DNA of 64,000 bases from Rhodococcus_G sp042754225 (GTDB taxonomy: Bacteria; Actinomycetota; Actinomycetes; Mycobacteriales; Mycobacteriaceae). Position numbers and translations under genes: made by a program. Below, in pieces: positions 27,568 through 36,268 of the stretch. Position 1 is the stretch's first letter; every line of letters begins with the position of its first letter. The notes under the pieces are model-generated. The model made no database searches, was not told the DNA's origin, and saw only the letters and a list, made by a program, of their open reading frames with translations. The DNA is taken from contig NZ_JBHZAH010000006.1 in the NCBI RefSeq assembly GCF_042754225.1, positions 1-64,000 on the forward strand, in the 5' to 3' direction.

Positions 27568-28345
27568 CGGGCCGGGGGTGAGTGGGCCAGCGGGGCGCTC
27601 GAGGGATGCCTGGTGGTCGCCGGGCGTGAAGTGGTGCTCGAGCGAGTCGATCTCCCAGGCCATCGCGACGTCGTCGATCCAGCCGTCGGGCACGGCGATG
27701 AATTCACCTGCGGCCGATTCGATCTCACGGTTGAGAACCATGTCCGGCAACCCGCTGTGGGCGGACAGCTTGTGGGCGCGTACCTCCGCCACGGAGGGTG
27801 CGCCGGCGCCCAGTTCCCGCAACACCGACCGCGGCAACGCGGTCCCGCGACGGGAGCCCTCGGCCAGTTCGATCGCCAGCTCCTCCGCCGATGGGTCGCC
27901 GCGTTGCACCACGTCGGCGAGCAGTGCCTGACAGTTGGGACGGCTACCCACGCGCCGGGCCGCATCGAGCGTGGCGCGGACGACGGGGGGCGCACCGGAG
28001 GGTGCCGCGGACGATTGACGGGTCGGGCATCCGCCAGGTTCTCTCGACCTGGACGAAGCCGCACGACGCTCGGTGTTGCTCCTGCGGAATCAGCAGCGGC
28101 ACGTCGTTCATCGCGGCGGACCGTTGGTATCCGTGCGCGGCGAGCGCCGCGTGCCCGGAGAGCACGCTGTCGGGACCGCCGTGCATAAGGGCCGCGGTCG
28201 CTCGTTCGAGTTGAGTCGGGAAACCGTTGTGCGGCAGCACGATGCCGGGGAGCATCCGTTGCCACGGTCCGCCCGGCAGGCACCAACTGGAGATTGTCGA
28301 CGGGGCCGCACCGAGCGCCTTCAAGGTGCTGGAGCGAATGACCGG
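27568..28345 (-). pseudogene. Remnant of an AbiEi-antitoxin/DUF559-like gene
   Basis: The minus strand encodes a recognisable but broken protein. The N-terminal part reads GGPWQRMLPGIVLPHNGFPT, then ATAALMHGGPDSVLSGHAAL and VPLLIPQEQH in one frame up to 27944. After a shift in a run of six G (27985-27990) another frame continues VVRATLDAARRVGSRPNCQ, DVVQRGDPSAEEL and VAMAWEIDSLEHHFTPGDH. These blocks resemble actinobacterial proteins with an AbiEi-type N-terminal region and an endonuclease-like C-terminal domain. A taa at 28346-28348 cuts off the usual N terminus, and the C terminus runs into palindrome A without its own stop. I am confident it is a remnant, less so of the family. Confidence 0.7.
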
Positions 28346-28366
28346 TTACCTGAATCCCGCCGCCGG

Positions 28367-28424
28367 ACCTCCCCAATGTCACATTCGGTCGGCTCGGGCG
28401 AACCGGTGTGACATCGGGGAGATC
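28367..28424. repeat. REP-like palindrome B
   Basis: Outer arms CTCCCCAATGTCAC (28369-28382) and GTGACATCGGGGAG (28408-28421) are the same as in palindrome A. The inner 25 bases match the reverse complement of A's inner part at most positions. It lies 18 bp beyond the end of the first emb gene. Confidence 0.85.
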
Positions 28425-28441
28425 ACGGGGCGGGGACGGGG

Positions 28442-31400
28442 CTAGTGCTCGTACACCCGCATCATGCCGGGACTCCAGAAGCCCGACCGCTTGACGTCGC
28501 TGGTGTCGATCGTCGCCGGGACGGCGTTCGGGAAGTGCGGGTTGTACCGCTCGAGCGCGCCCCAGTCCCGACCCCAGTCGTGGTTGAGGTACGTCGGCAC
28601 CGTCGAGGCTTCGGCGAGCATCTCGGTCCAGCCGAGCGGGCCGCCGTTCTCCTCCGACTGCCAGGTGTCGGTGGAGCTCACCGCGAGCGGACGGTCCGGC
28701 AGGATCCGGAAGCCCGGCACCTCGGCGACGCCGTACTGGTGGTCGAACGGGCGCTGGCACGGGAACTGCAGCCCGACCGCCCAGTCCAGCAGCACCGGCT
28801 GGGTGGACCCGATGTAGTCGTTGAGCGTCTGCAGCTGCGGCACCCGCGGCGGGGTGAACGCCAGCCACTGGTCGCCGGTCAGGTTCGGGTCGTTCGCGAC
28901 GATCCGCACCACGTCGGTGTTCGCGGGCAGCTCGTCGAGCGGGATCCGCAGGTTCCGCCAGGACGGCGCGGGGCCGATGTCCTTGGGCAGGTAGGTCCCC
29001 TGCGAGGTGATCGACCCGTCGGCCTCGCGGTGCCCGTACTCGAGCAGCAGGGACTGGCCGTAGGTGAACTTGCCGTCCTTGTCCTCCGACCAGATGCGGC
29101 CGGCCGCCGAGACGACCACCAGCGGGGAGCTGTCGCTGCGGGCGGGCAGCTGGTACCAGCTCGAGGTGGCCTTGGCGGGCTCCTGCACACCGTCCTGGTA
29201 GCTGCCGAGCACCGGGGTGGTCGCGGGGTTCAGGCCGAACGGGAGCTTGACCGTGCTGCCGTTGACGCCGAGCGCACCCGTGCCGCCCTCGGTGCCCGCG
29301 CCGCCGCCGGTGACGAAGGTGGCCCCGACCGACTGACTGCTGGTGTTGGCCTGGCCGGGCTTGACCTCGGTGTAGTCCGCGGACAGGTCGGAGGGCACCC
29401 CGTTCGGGCTGAACCCGGTCGGGTTGCTTCCGCCCAGCGGGTCGGCCACTCCGCGATCCGGGATCGGCTGCAGGCGACCGGCATTCGGGTCGGACTCGGT
29501 CAGCACGTCGTCGGCGAGCCCGCACGCGGACCCGGTGACGGCGTCGATGTTCGAGCGGGCCAGCGAATACGCCGGGTACTGCGAGACCGCACCCTTGGCC
29601 ATCGAGAGGATCTCGAACAGGACCATCGCGGCGGCGACGGCGGTCAGCGGGATCGGGGCGAACCTCTTGATCCGCCTGCCTCTTTCGCTGGTCTCCCTCA
29701 CCTCGGTGCCGACGTAGTCCTCACGGAAGTACTGCCACGCGACCAGCACGATCGCCAGCACGAACAGCGCCAGCATCGCGGTGCTGACCTCCCGGCCGCC
29801 GAGGGACACGGTCTTGTCGAACCACGGGATGCCGTAGCTGGACACGTACCACCAGCCGTTGATGCCGGCGAACGAGAAGGCCAGCACCAGTAGCAGTCCC
29901 GCGGCGAACATGGTCCGGTTGCGGCGCGAGCGCAGCGCGGCGGCCGAGACGGCGACCGTGGTCAGTGCGGCCAGGGATCCGGCGATGCCCGCGTACGCAC
30001 CGAAGTGGTGCGTCCACTTGGTGGGATTGAACATCATGAAGAAGACGGTGCCGAACACGACGCCGAGCAGACGCCAGGACGGTCCGACCGCGGCACCCGG
30101 AATCTTCTTGCGGCGCAACAGCACGAACAGTGCCGTGAACAGGCACAGGATCATGATCAGGAAGGCGAACCGGCGGGCGAGCGAGCCGTCGACGGTCTGC
30201 ACGAACAGGTAGTAGTACCGGAGGAACTCCTCGTACCAGTGCATGTTCGGGCCGATCAGGGTGCGCACCCGGGTCGCCTCGCGGACGCCGGCGAACGTCT
30301 GATCGGCGAACACCGCGACCAGCACCACGGCGCCTGCGGCGAGGAGCGGCGCGACCAGGGGCAGGGTCCCGACTTCCCGGTGCCGCTTGACGATCAGCCG
30401 GACCATCGGGCGGGCGCCGGCGAGCAGGGCGGCCACGCACATGAGTCCGGTGGGCGCGGCACCGAGCGAGAACGCGGCGATCAGCACGGCCACCGCGGCG
30501 GGCAGCAGACGTCCGGTCGCGATGGCGCGTTCGACCGAGCACCAGGTCAGCAGCGCGCCGAGCGCCACGATGGGTTCGGGGCGCAGGCCGTTGTTGTAGG
30601 GCAGCCAGAACGCGAGGAAGACCAGGCCGCCGGTCCACACCGCGGCCGCGTTCAACCGGACCGCGCGGCCCAGTCGCGGGATCACCTCGCGGCTGATGAC
30701 CAGCCAGCACAGGATGCCGGCGATCAGCGCGGGCAGTCGCATCCAGGGGCTCGCGGTGGAGATCTTGGCGAAACCGGCGAGCACGTCGTAGTACCAGCCG
30801 AACGGGGCTTCGGGGACGCCGAACCAGCGGAAGTAGTTGGCCATGTAGCCGGAGTGTTCGGACACCCGGGCCATGGTGAGCAGGTAGCCGTCGTCGGAGG
30901 TGTTGGCGCCGATGAAGTGCCAGACCGCCAGGATGCCGATGACGAACCCGTCGACGAGCTTGAACTTCCACCAGTGCGAGGGGAAGAAGCGTCGGTGTGT
31001 CCGGCCGTCGGTGCCGTCGAGTCGGGCGAGGGCGACCAGCGCGGCGATGGTCAGGATGCACGCGAGGACCATCGCGGCGAGCTTGACGAACGTCGGCGAG
31101 GACGAGAACCGGGAGTCGACGTTGGCGGTCAGCGTCAGGTCGGCGGGCGCCTGCCCCTGCAGGTTGGTGAACACGCCGACCATCTGCGGGCGCAGGTCGC
31201 CGGTCAGGGTGCCGGTGACGGGGTGTCCGTCGACCGTGAGACCCTCGAAGGAAGCCGTCGTGTGGTTGATGTCCGAGCTGATCGTGATCGCCGAGCAACC
31301 GCCGGACTCGACCGCGCTCCGCGGCGCCGACGCGACGACCACGTTGCGGTCGAGCACGTCGACGGTGGACTCGGTGACGCGGACGAACATCGCGTTGAGC

Positions 31401-31732
31401 GGTGCCCCGGTGCCCTGCGGCGGGGCGGTGCCGAGCAGCAGTCCGCCGCTGGGCGGCAGGTCGCGGACCAGCCGGCAGGGCACGCTGGCCTGCAGATCGA
31501 TCGGGACCTGGGCGACGAGCGGCGCATCGACGCTGCCGATGACGCCGGCCTGCGGCCAGTTCAGCGCGGCGGAGGTCTGGTTGACCGGCAGAAACGGGGT
31601 CGCGACGGCGAAGACGAAACCGAGCAGTCCGGTGACGATGGCGATCAGCCGGGCGGTCCGGTACTGCACGCGCATATCTACCTGTTCGGGAGCTGCGGGG
31701 GCTTGGGGAAGAGCTGTCACGACGTCGGGCAC
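28442..31732 (-). CDS. Emb-family arabinosyltransferase (copy 1)
   Basis: A 1096-residue GT-C arabinosyltransferase of the EmbA/B/C family, building arabinan outside the membrane from decaprenyl-phosphoryl-arabinose. Order: first membrane segment (LIAIVTGLLGFVFAVATPF), a large periplasmic domain, the catalytic Asp pair D280-D281 in SDDGYLL, the block YFRWFGVPEAPFGWYYD, about 14 further membrane segments, and a C-terminal carbohydrate-binding domain. GTG 31732 sits 8 nt after a TACCAT box. At the position of the EmbB Met306 ethambutol hotspot it has Phe (AGFAKIS). Which of EmbA, B or C it equals I cannot decide. Confidence 0.92.
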   Translation of the reverse strand: MPDVVTALPQAPAAPEQVDMRVQYRTARLIAIVTGLLGFVFAVATPFLPVNQTSAALNWPQAGVIGSVDAPLVAQVPIDLQASVPCRLVRDLPPSGGLLLGTAPPQGTGAPLNAMFVRVTESTVDVLDRNVVVASAPRSAVESGGCSAITISSDINHTTASFEGLTVDGHPVTGTLTGDLRPQMVGVFTNLQGQAPADLTLTANVDSRFSSSPTFVKLAAMVLACILTIAALVALARLDGTDGRTHRRFFPSHWWKFKLVDGFVIGILAVWHFIGANTSDDGYLLTMARVSEHSGYMANYFRWFGVPEAPFGWYYDVLAGFAKISTASPWMRLPALIAGILCWLVISREVIPRLGRAVRLNAAAVWTGGLVFLAFWLPYNNGLRPEPIVALGALLTWCSVERAIATGRLLPAAVAVLIAAFSLGAAPTGLMCVAALLAGARPMVRLIVKRHREVGTLPLVAPLLAAGAVVLVAVFADQTFAGVREATRVRTLIGPNMHWYEEFLRYYYLFVQTVDGSLARRFAFLIMILCLFTALFVLLRRKKIPGAAVGPSWRLLGVVFGTVFFMMFNPTKWTHHFGAYAGIAGSLAALTTVAVSAAALRSRRNRTMFAAGLLLVLAFSFAGINGWWYVSSYGIPWFDKTVSLGGREVSTAMLALFVLAIVLVAWQYFREDYVGTEVRETSERGRRIKRFAPIPLTAVAAAMVLFEILSMAKGAVSQYPAYSLARSNIDAVTGSACGLADDVLTESDPNAGRLQPIPDRGVADPLGGSNPTGFSPNGVPSDLSADYTEVKPGQANTSSQSVGATFVTGGGAGTEGGTGALGVNGSTVKLPFGLNPATTPVLGSYQDGVQEPAKATSSWYQLPARSDSSPLVVVSAAGRIWSEDKDGKFTYGQSLLLEYGHREADGSITSQGTYLPKDIGPAPSWRNLRIPLDELPANTDVVRIVANDPNLTGDQWLAFTPPRVPQLQTLNDYIGSTQPVLLDWAVGLQFPCQRPFDHQYGVAEVPGFRILPDRPLAVSSTDTWQSEENGGPLGWTEMLAEASTVPTYLNHDWGRDWGALERYNPHFPNAVPATIDTSDVKRSGFWSPGMMRVYEH

Positions 31733-31746
31733 GGTTCACGATGGTA
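31733..31746 (-). promoter_or_regulatory. Candidate -10 for leaderless emb copy 1
   Basis: TACCAT on the minus strand, exactly 8 nt before GTG 31732, no Shine-Dalgarno sequence. It implies a promoter separate from the upstream HAD gene. Confidence 0.45.
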
Positions 31747-31806
31747 TGCGAGCAACCTGAGCGACTCACACCGCATGGAGAATGTCCGAAAATCGCGGTG
31801 ACGGGT

Positions 31807-32553
31807 TCAGCAGCCCAGCTGATCTGCGAGGTCGAGGAAGTCGGCGGCGTTGACGTCGAACGCCCGGTCGTAAGTCACGTCGACCGCTCCGGCGACACCG
31901 AACTCGAGGGGGCGCGCGACGAAGGCGGTCCGGAAACCGAGGCCCGCAGCCGCCACGACGTCGTACTTGTGGCAGGCCACCATCATGATCCGCTCGGGTG
32001 GCAGGCCGAGATACCGGGCCGCACCGAGATAGGCCGCGGGCGACGGCTTGAAGGCGCCGAACATCTCCGCCGCGAACACCGCGTCCCACCGCAACCCGCC
32101 CGCCTTCGCGATGTTCACCACCGCGGAGACGTCCGCGTTCGACAGGGTTGCCAGGGTGTAGCGAGAGCGCAGCCGCTCGAGCCCTGCGACGGTGTCCGGC
32201 CAGGGCCTCAGCCGCTGCCAGGACAGGGTGAGCTCCTCGACCTCGGTGTCGTCCAGCCGGACGCCGTGCTCGTCGAGCAGTCGCCGCAGCGAGTCCCGGT
32301 AGACCGCGTGCACCGATGACCACTCGGCCCCGGCGGCTCCGGCGGCTCCGGCGGCCCCGTCGGGGCCGGTCATGGCGGTCAACGCGGCGAAGTACGCCGC
32401 TCGCCACCGGTCGACGAACCCGCCCCAGTCGATCCCCGGCCAGCGGCCGCCCACGATGTGCTCGGCCGCCTCGACGACCGTGGACCGGAAGTCGGTGGCG
32501 GTGCCCTGCACGTCGAAGAGCAGGGCCCGCACCGATCCTCCGGGGTCGGTCAT
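31807..32553 (-). CDS. HAD-superfamily hydrolase (haloacid dehalogenase-like, type II)
   Basis: A 248-residue HAD hydrolase. Motif I is LLFDVQGTATDF (nucleophile Asp), motif II TLSNADVS, motif III Lys in GAFKPSPAAY, and motif IV lies around HKYDVVAAAGLGF. The insert after about residue 60 holds a short Gly-Ala repeat (three GGCGGCTCC-like units in the DNA). ATG 32553 overlaps the stop of the second emb gene by ATGA, so it is translationally coupled to an arabinosyltransferase. A role in phospho-sugar or prenyl-phosphate turnover is possible, but the motif pattern is nearest to 2-haloacid dehalogenases. Confidence 0.85.
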   Translation of the reverse strand: MTDPGGSVRALLFDVQGTATDFRSTVVEAAEHIVGGRWPGIDWGGFVDRWRAAYFAALTAMTGPDGAAGAAGAAGAEWSSVHAVYRDSLRRLLDEHGVRLDDTEVEELTLSWQRLRPWPDTVAGLERLRSRYTLATLSNADVSAVVNIAKAGGLRWDAVFAAEMFGAFKPSPAAYLGAARYLGLPPERIMMVACHKYDVVAAAGLGFRTAFVARPLEFGVAGAVDVTYDRAFDVNAADFLDLADQLGC

Positions 32554-35500
32554 CGCGCGGCGAGCGGACCCGGCGTCCACAGGCCCGACCGGGTGACGGT
32601 CGTGGTGTCGACCGTCGCGGTCGTCGCCGACGGATCGAGCGGGGCGTACTTCTCGAGCGAACCCCAGTCCCGGGCCCAGTCCTTGTCGAGGTAGCTGGGC
32701 ATCGTCCGCGACGTCAGCAGCAGGTCGATCCAGCCGAGCGGTCCGCCGCCGATCTTGTCCTGCCACCCGTTGGTGGAGTCGGCGCCGACGCGGTCCGGCA
32801 GGATCCGGTACTCGGGCACCTCGGCGACGCCGTACCGGTGGTCGAACGGGCGCTGGCACGGGAACGACAGCCCGACCGACCAGTCGAGCAGGACCGGTGC
32901 GCTCGACCCGACCACCTCGTTGAGCGTCTGCAGCTGCGGTACCCGCGGCGGGGTGATCGCCAGCCACTGCTTCGGCGTGAGGTCGTGGTCGGCGGCGACC
33001 AGCCGGACGGCGTCCGCGTCGGCGGGGATCTGCGACATCGGAACCCGCAGGTTCCGCCAGGACGGTGTCGGGCCGATGTCGATCGGCGCGACGGAGCCCT
33101 CGGCCTCCACGCCGCCGTCGGCGGTCCGCTTGCCGTACTCGACGACCAGGTCCTGGCCGTAGGTGACGACGCCGTCCTTGTCGACGTACCGGATGCGGCC
33201 GGCGGCGGTGACCACCAGGATGGGCGCCGCGTCGCTGCGCGCCGGCAGGGCGTACCAGCCGGTGGTGACCTTCGCGGGTTCCTGCGTGCCGCCCTGGTAG
33301 CTGCCGAGGATCGGTGTGGTGGCCGGGTTCAGCCCGAACGGCAAGGCCACCGAACTGCCGTTGACGCCGGTGGACCCGGTGCCGCCGCCGGTCCCGGCGG
33401 CGGTCCCGGTGCTGGTGGTGGTCGCCTTGGAGTCGACGGTGTTGGCGCCGCCCGCCGCCTTGTTCTCCGCGTCCGCGGTGAGGTCGAGTGGCACGCCGTT
33501 GGGCGTGAACCCGGCGTTGGTTGCCGCCCCGCCGAACGGATCCGTGCCCGGGACGAGCGGTGCGAGCGCGCCCGCATTGGCATCGGGCTCGATCAGCACG
33601 TCGTCGGCGAGGGCGCAGGTGTCACCGGTGAGGGTGTCGAAGTTGGACCTCGCCACCGAGTAGGCCGGGTACTGGGACACGGCGGCCTTCGCGAGCGAGA
33701 GGACCTCGACCAGCACGATGAACGCGGCCGCCAGGGTCAGCGGGGACGCGAGCAGGGCCCGCCACCCGCGGGCCGGGTGCGGCTGCTCGGGAGCGCGATA
33801 GGGCTCGCGCAGGTGCTGCCATCCCGCGAGGAGCAGGGCGAGCACGCTGAGCGCGAGGAATCCGGTCGCGAACGACTTGCCGCCGATGGAGGGGGCCTTG
33901 TCCCACCAGGGGACGCCGTAGCTCGACACGTACCACCAGCCGTTGGGGCCGGTGAACGCCAGCGCGAGCAGGAACAGCACCCCGGCCGCGAACAGCGTGC
34001 GGTTTCGTCGCGAGCGCAGGGTCGCGGCGGCAATCCCGACTGCGGTGACCGCGGCGATGGATCCGGCGAGGCCGGCGTACACGCCGAAGTGGTGGGTCCA
34101 CTTCGTCGGTGTGGTCATCATCAGCAGCAGCGAGGCGAAGACGATCCCGAGGATGCGTCGCGACGGCCCGGCCGCGGCGCCGGGGATCTTGCCCCGGCCG
34201 CGCAGCAGCAGCATCGCGCACACGATCAGGCACAGGAACATGGCGAAGACGCCGAACCGGCGGGCCAGCGAGCCGTCGGGGGAGACGTTCAGCAGCGCGT
34301 CGTAGCGGTGGTATTCGCCGAACCACGACACGTTGGGGCCGATCGCGGTGCGCAGCTTAGTCGCCGCCAGGACGGTGCCGAAGGTCTGGTCGGCGAAGAT
34401 CGCGACGAGGACGACGGTGCCCGCGGCCAGGATCGGCGCGACCAGCGGCAGCCAGCCGACCACACGTGCCCGCGTCACCACGATCCTCACCAGCGGCCGC
34501 AGGCCGACGATCAGCGCGGCAACGGCGATCACGCCGGTCGGTCCGGCGGCGAGCGAGAACGCGGCGATCAGCACGCCGACCGCGGCGGGCAGCAGGCGTC
34601 CGGTCGCGATGGCGCGTTCGATCGAGCACCAGGTCAGCAGGGCGCCGAGCGCGATGATCGGTTCGGGGCGCAGGCCGTTGTTGTAGGGCAGCCAGAACGA
34701 CAGGAACACCAGGCCCGCCGTCCACAGTGCGATGCGGTCGTGCCGCACTGCCCGTCCGAGACGCGGGATCACCTCGCGGCTGATCACCATCCAGCACAGG
34801 ATCCCCGCGATCAGCGCCGGCAGCCGCATCCAGGTGCTGGCGGTCGACACCTTCGCCATCGCGGCGAGCACGTCGTAGTACCAGCCGAAGGGCGCCTCGG
34901 AGACGCCGAACCACCGGTAGTAGTTGGCCATGTAGCCGGAATGCTCCGACACGCGGGCCATGTTCAGCAGGTAGCCGTCGTCGGAGGTGTTGGCGCCGAT
35001 GAAGTGCCAGAGCACCAGGATGCCCACGACCACCCCGTCGACGCCGGTGAACTTCCACCAGTGCGACGGGAAGAACCGGCGGGCGCGACGGCCGTCGACG
35101 TCGTCGAGGCGATGCAGCGCGACCAGCGCGAGCAGGGTCGCGAGCACGCCGACGATCATCGCCAGCAGTTTGAACAACGTGGGGCTGGACGAGAACCGGG
35201 AGTCGACTTCGGCCCGCACCTGCAGTCCCGCGGGCGCCGCACCCTGCAGGTCACTGAAGATCCCGACCATCTGCGGACGCACGTCGCCGGGGACGTCGGC
35301 GGTGACGGGGGCGGTGCCCTCGGGCATGCCCGCGAAGGTCGCGGTGGTGTGGGTCGCGTCCGAGTGCACGACGATCGCCGTGCAGCCGCCCGAGGTGAGT
35401 GCGGCGAGCGGGGCGGCGATCAGCTGCGAGTTCCGCAGCACCACCGAAACCGTGCGGTCGGCGTCGGATCCGACCTTCACGGTGAGGCCGGCGAGCTCGG

Positions 35501-35840
35501 AATCGGGCGCCTGCTTCGGTGCGGTGGAGACGAGGGTGTCGCCGCCGGGAGGCAGGGCCGCGGCGGTCGCGCAGGGGATGTGGATGTCGAGGGCGAGCGG
35601 CTCGTAACTGATCAGCGGGGCATCCACGCTGGTGAGGGAGCCGTTCTGCGGCCAGGACACGCTCGCGGTCTGCTGCGCGACGGGCAGCAGCGGGGCGAGA
35701 ACGGCGAGGACGGTACCGAGCAGGCCCGCGACGATCGCGATCAGCCGGGCGGTCCGCAGTGGCGAAGGGTTCGCGGTGTCGATTCCGGGTTTCGAGATTC
35801 CGGACTCGGACACTGCGGGGGACTCAGACTCGGCGGGCAC
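32550..35840 (-). CDS. Emb-family arabinosyltransferase (copy 2)
   Basis: Another 1096-residue Emb protein, clearly paralogous to the first and laid out the same way. The catalytic Asp pair D287-D288 is in SDDGYLLNMARVSEHSGYM, followed by RWFGVSEAPFGWYYD. It carries Met at the EmbB-306 equivalent (LAAMAKVS). GTG 35840 lies 8 nt after TAAGAT; in-frame sequence upstream belongs to non-coding DNA. Its last codon overlaps the HAD start. Part of the gene (about 34547-34700) is nearly identical in DNA to copy 1 (30465-30620). Confidence 0.92.
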   Translation of the reverse strand: MPAESESPAVSESGISKPGIDTANPSPLRTARLIAIVAGLLGTVLAVLAPLLPVAQQTASVSWPQNGSLTSVDAPLISYEPLALDIHIPCATAAALPPGGDTLVSTAPKQAPDSELAGLTVKVGSDADRTVSVVLRNSQLIAAPLAALTSGGCTAIVVHSDATHTTATFAGMPEGTAPVTADVPGDVRPQMVGIFSDLQGAAPAGLQVRAEVDSRFSSSPTLFKLLAMIVGVLATLLALVALHRLDDVDGRRARRFFPSHWWKFTGVDGVVVGILVLWHFIGANTSDDGYLLNMARVSEHSGYMANYYRWFGVSEAPFGWYYDVLAAMAKVSTASTWMRLPALIAGILCWMVISREVIPRLGRAVRHDRIALWTAGLVFLSFWLPYNNGLRPEPIIALGALLTWCSIERAIATGRLLPAAVGVLIAAFSLAAGPTGVIAVAALIVGLRPLVRIVVTRARVVGWLPLVAPILAAGTVVLVAIFADQTFGTVLAATKLRTAIGPNVSWFGEYHRYDALLNVSPDGSLARRFGVFAMFLCLIVCAMLLLRGRGKIPGAAAGPSRRILGIVFASLLLMMTTPTKWTHHFGVYAGLAGSIAAVTAVGIAAATLRSRRNRTLFAAGVLFLLALAFTGPNGWWYVSSYGVPWWDKAPSIGGKSFATGFLALSVLALLLAGWQHLREPYRAPEQPHPARGWRALLASPLTLAAAFIVLVEVLSLAKAAVSQYPAYSVARSNFDTLTGDTCALADDVLIEPDANAGALAPLVPGTDPFGGAATNAGFTPNGVPLDLTADAENKAAGGANTVDSKATTTSTGTAAGTGGGTGSTGVNGSSVALPFGLNPATTPILGSYQGGTQEPAKVTTGWYALPARSDAAPILVVTAAGRIRYVDKDGVVTYGQDLVVEYGKRTADGGVEAEGSVAPIDIGPTPSWRNLRVPMSQIPADADAVRLVAADHDLTPKQWLAITPPRVPQLQTLNEVVGSSAPVLLDWSVGLSFPCQRPFDHRYGVAEVPEYRILPDRVGADSTNGWQDKIGGGPLGWIDLLLTSRTMPSYLDKDWARDWGSLEKYAPLDPSATTATVDTTTVTRSGLWTPGPLAAR

Positions 35841-35854
35841 AAGATCCGATCTTA
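35841..35854 (-). promoter_or_regulatory. Candidate -10 for leaderless emb copy 2
   Basis: TAAGAT on the minus strand, exactly 8 nt before GTG 35840, no Shine-Dalgarno sequence. Confidence 0.45.
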
Positions 35855-35872
35855 TGGGTCGCGCGTCGAGTC

Positions 35873-35931
35873 CCCGGTCGAGCGACCGGGCGAGTCCGGG
35901 GTCCGTGCGAGGGCGTGGGCCCCCGGACTCG
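35873..35931 (-). terminator. Double hairpin after the 47-residue gene
   Basis: Two perfect stems: CGAGTCCGGGG / CCCCGGACTCG (35891-35901 with 35921-35931, 19-nt loop) and CCCGGTCG / CGACCGGG (35873-35890, 2-nt loop). They begin 8 bp after the small gene's stop and end before the emb copy 2 promoter, so they probably insulate the two units. Confidence 0.6.
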
Positions 35932-35938
35932 CTTCGGC

Positions 35939-36082
35939 TCAGGAGTTGAAGTGGAAACCGCCCGTGCCCCCACCGGCGCCGCCGCCGGTCGCTCCGCCGC
36001 CGGCGGCGCCACCGGAGCCGGTGCCGAAGTTGCCACCGAACATCGCGGAGATCAGGGTCGAGAAGATCGTGGAGAAGGACAT
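35939..36082 (-). CDS. Small Gly-rich peptide, 47 residues
   Basis: A complete small gene. AGGAG ends 6 bases before ATG 36082, and the frame stops at TGA 35939-35941. The peptide begins with an amphipathic or hydrophobic part (MSFSTIFSTLISAMFGGNFG), continues with about 22 residues that are almost all Gly, Ala and Thr, and ends GGFHFNS. No Cys, almost no charge, no classical signal peptide. Strong hairpins follow the stop. I do not recognise the family. Size and character recall small envelope peptides such as corynebacterial PorA/PorH, but there is no sequence match I can claim. It lies between envelope glycosyltransferase genes on the same strand. Confidence 0.7.
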   Translation of the reverse strand: MSFSTIFSTLISAMFGGNFGTGSGGAAGGGATGGGAGGGTGGFHFNS

Positions 36083-36268
36083 AAGCACTCCTGCATGTCA
36101 TGCGATCGTGACCGGCACCGGTTGGTGCCTGAGCCATTGGACCGAGCAGCGGGCGCGGGGCGGAACGGATCGGGCGCAGGTTAGGGGCCGATTAGGGGCG
36201 AGTCGGGCATCCCCCGACCCCCTAGCCGTCCCCCGGTTCGTCGGCCCCCGGGTCGTGGGCGGGGGGCT
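36083..36268 (-). other. Leader region of the small peptide gene
   Basis: 186 bp between the GT-C-like gene and the small gene. TAACCT (minus strand, 36183-36178) is a possible -10 and would give a leader near 85-90 nt. A weak 6-bp hairpin (GTCGGG/CCCGAC, 36202-36218) lies just upstream, towards the GT-C gene. No other gene seen. Confidence 0.35.

Noticed and set aside
27509..28424. Calling the palindrome pair an insertion sequence
   Set aside because: No transposase gene between or beside them and no target duplication; REP- or MITE-like is the most that can be said.
32335..32362. GGCGGCTCC triplication as a regulatory repeat
   Set aside because: It encodes a Gly-Ala stretch within the HAD protein and looks like slippage.
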